A stretch of 6,721 bases of DNA from Lichenicola sp964249735 (GTDB taxonomy: Bacteria > Pseudomonadota > Alphaproteobacteria > Acetobacterales > Acetobacteraceae). The translations under genes and the position numbers were made by a program. Within the stretch, counting starts at the first letter, position 1, and every line of letters starts with the position of its first letter. The stretch covers positions 1-6,721 of the forward strand of contig CAXUDP010000145.1 of assembly GCA_964249735.1 (NCBI GenBank), in the 5' to 3' direction. Of the stretch, positions 5,966 to 6,721 are shown piece by piece. The notes under the pieces were generated by a model. The model saw nothing but the letters and a program-made list of their open reading frames with translations. It searched no databases and was not told where the DNA came from.

Positions 5966-6721
5966 TCACGCGTTCTGCATGATGCGGAGTGCGAGTTCGG
6001 CACCTTTGGAGAAGCGGGAGCGGCGGAAGGAGGCGGAGACGGCCTGGTTGTGACGACGGCGAGGGCGGAGGAGGTTGCGGAGTTCGCCGTGCTCGCGGCA
6101 GAAGCGGCCGGCCGTGTCATGGCTCTTGAAGCCGCGCATACAGCGGATCCTGCCCTTGATGCCGCGATGATCCTGCTCGAGGCGGTTGTTGACGTAGGCG
6201 CTGGTGCGATGGCGGACCGCCTTGCCCAGCACGGTGCGGATCGCCCTCGGGTAGGAACCGTGGCCGTCCGTCGTCACCCGGTCCGGCCGGAAGCCCATGG
6301 TCGCCCTCGCCGAGCGGAAGAAGGCCTTCGCCGCCTTCATGTCGCGCCGCTCGCTCAGCATCGCGTCGATCAGGTTCCCGTCCCGGTCGACCGCCCGGTA
6401 GAGGTAGACCCAGCGGCCGCGGACCTTCAGGTAGGTCTCGTCCACCAGCCAGCTGCTCCTGCAGCCGCGCCGCGTGCCGTGCCGGCGTTGGCGGAGCGCG
6501 TCGCCCATCACCGGCAGCAGCTTCGTCTCCCAGCCGCGAACGGCCTCGTGGCTCACCTCGATCCCACGTAGCGCCATGATCTCGCTCAGATCCCGCAGCG
6601 TCAGCCGGAAGTGCCGCCGGCAGAACACCACGAAGGCGATGACGTCGCTGGGCAGGCAGGTCCGGTTCAGCACGCCTGCGCTGCGCTCGTTGAACTGCTG
6701 CCTGCAGGCACGGCAGCGGAA
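5966..6721 (-). CDS. IS6-family DDE transposase (N-terminus beyond window)
   Basis: 251 residues are visible and the frame is open to the window edge. A GTG at 6673 could start a shorter form, but the frame continues upstream as FRCRACRQQFNERS, the Cys-x2-Cys zinc-ribbon-like region found in some IS6-family transposases, so the true start is probably further out. The catalytic triad is visible. Numbered from 6673, it is Asp78 (VDETYLKVRGRW), Asp136 (VTTDGHGSYPRA) and Glu166 (NNRLEQDHRGIKGR). There are 29 residues between the second Asp and the Glu, against 34 in IS26, which points to a different branch of the family. It has no frameshift or stop, so it may be active. It mediates replicative transposition and cointegrate formation in known members. 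Confidence 0.87.
   Translation of the reverse strand, partial: FRCRACRQQFNERSAGVLNRTCLPSDVIAFVVFCRRHFRLTLRDLSEIMALRGIEVSHEAVRGWETKLLPVMGDALRQRRHGTRRGCRSSWLVDETYLKVRGRWVYLYRAVDRDGNLIDAMLSERRDMKAAKAFFRSARATMGFRPDRVTTDGHGSYPRAIRTVLGKAVRHRTSAYVNNRLEQDHRGIKGRIRCMRGFKSHDTAGRFCREHGELRNLLRPRRRHNQAVSASFRRSRFSKGAELALRIMQNA

Larger units (their letters stand above)
5910..6721 (-). mobile_element. IS6-type insertion sequence (outer end beyond window)
   Basis: The second IS, in inverted orientation to the one at the left edge. It contains a nearly complete transposase and a 56-base non-coding tail between the stop codon and the inverted repeat. The outer end and any target duplication are not visible. 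The 8 bases just inside each IS end (tgtttttg on the left, tagtcgag on the right) match neither directly nor as reverse complements. Confidence 0.85.

Noticed and set aside
1..6721. tRNA, rRNA, CRISPR array, riboswitch
   Set aside because: No spaced direct repeats, tRNA-like cloverleaf or known RNA motif was seen. Intergenic gaps are all under about 225 bases.

Overview
The window is GC-rich DNA with long open frames on both strands and a strong G/C bias at third codon positions. Together with the gene families present, this suggests a proteobacterium, most likely an alphaproteobacterium with tartrate-utilisation genes like those of Agrobacterium. The organism call is inference. The layout is an accessory metabolic cassette tightly bracketed by two insertion sequences (IS).

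Left edge (1-255): the 3' end of an IS6-type insertion sequence, with its transposase on the + strand. Right edge (5910-6721): most of a second, related IS6-type element with its transposase on the - strand. The two face each other, so the cassette lies between inverted copies. They are relatives rather than duplicates: 53 of 65 residues match over the shared transposase C-terminus, and 21 of 23 bases match at the inner ends.

Middle, - strand (4582 down to 296): a LysR-type regulator, then a gap of 87 bases, then three tightly packed genes. These are an MFS organic-anion transporter (TtuB-like), a tartrate/D-malate dehydrogenase (TtuC-like) and a D-glycerate 3-kinase-like P-loop kinase. The transporter and dehydrogenase overlap as ATGA, and the dehydrogenase and kinase overlap by 14 bases, so the three are probably translated together. 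They read as a short pathway: tartrate uptake, conversion to D-glycerate, and phosphorylation to 3-phosphoglycerate. The kinase takes the place of the ttuD/ttuE steps of the classical Agrobacterium vitis ttu cluster.

Middle, + strand (4804-5886): a Tat-exported alpha/beta hydrolase of the fluoroacetate dehalogenase/epoxide hydrolase type, divergent from the regulator. It keeps the catalytic Asp/Asp/His and both carboxylate-gripping Arg residues, but the fluoride-pocket His is replaced by Trp. The shared intergenic region holds a textbook LysR box (T-N11-A in a dyad) and a second inverted pair. A plausible reading, not proven here, is that the exported hydrolase turns a halogenated or epoxidised carboxylate into a hydroxy acid, which the - strand operon then imports and feeds into central metabolism.
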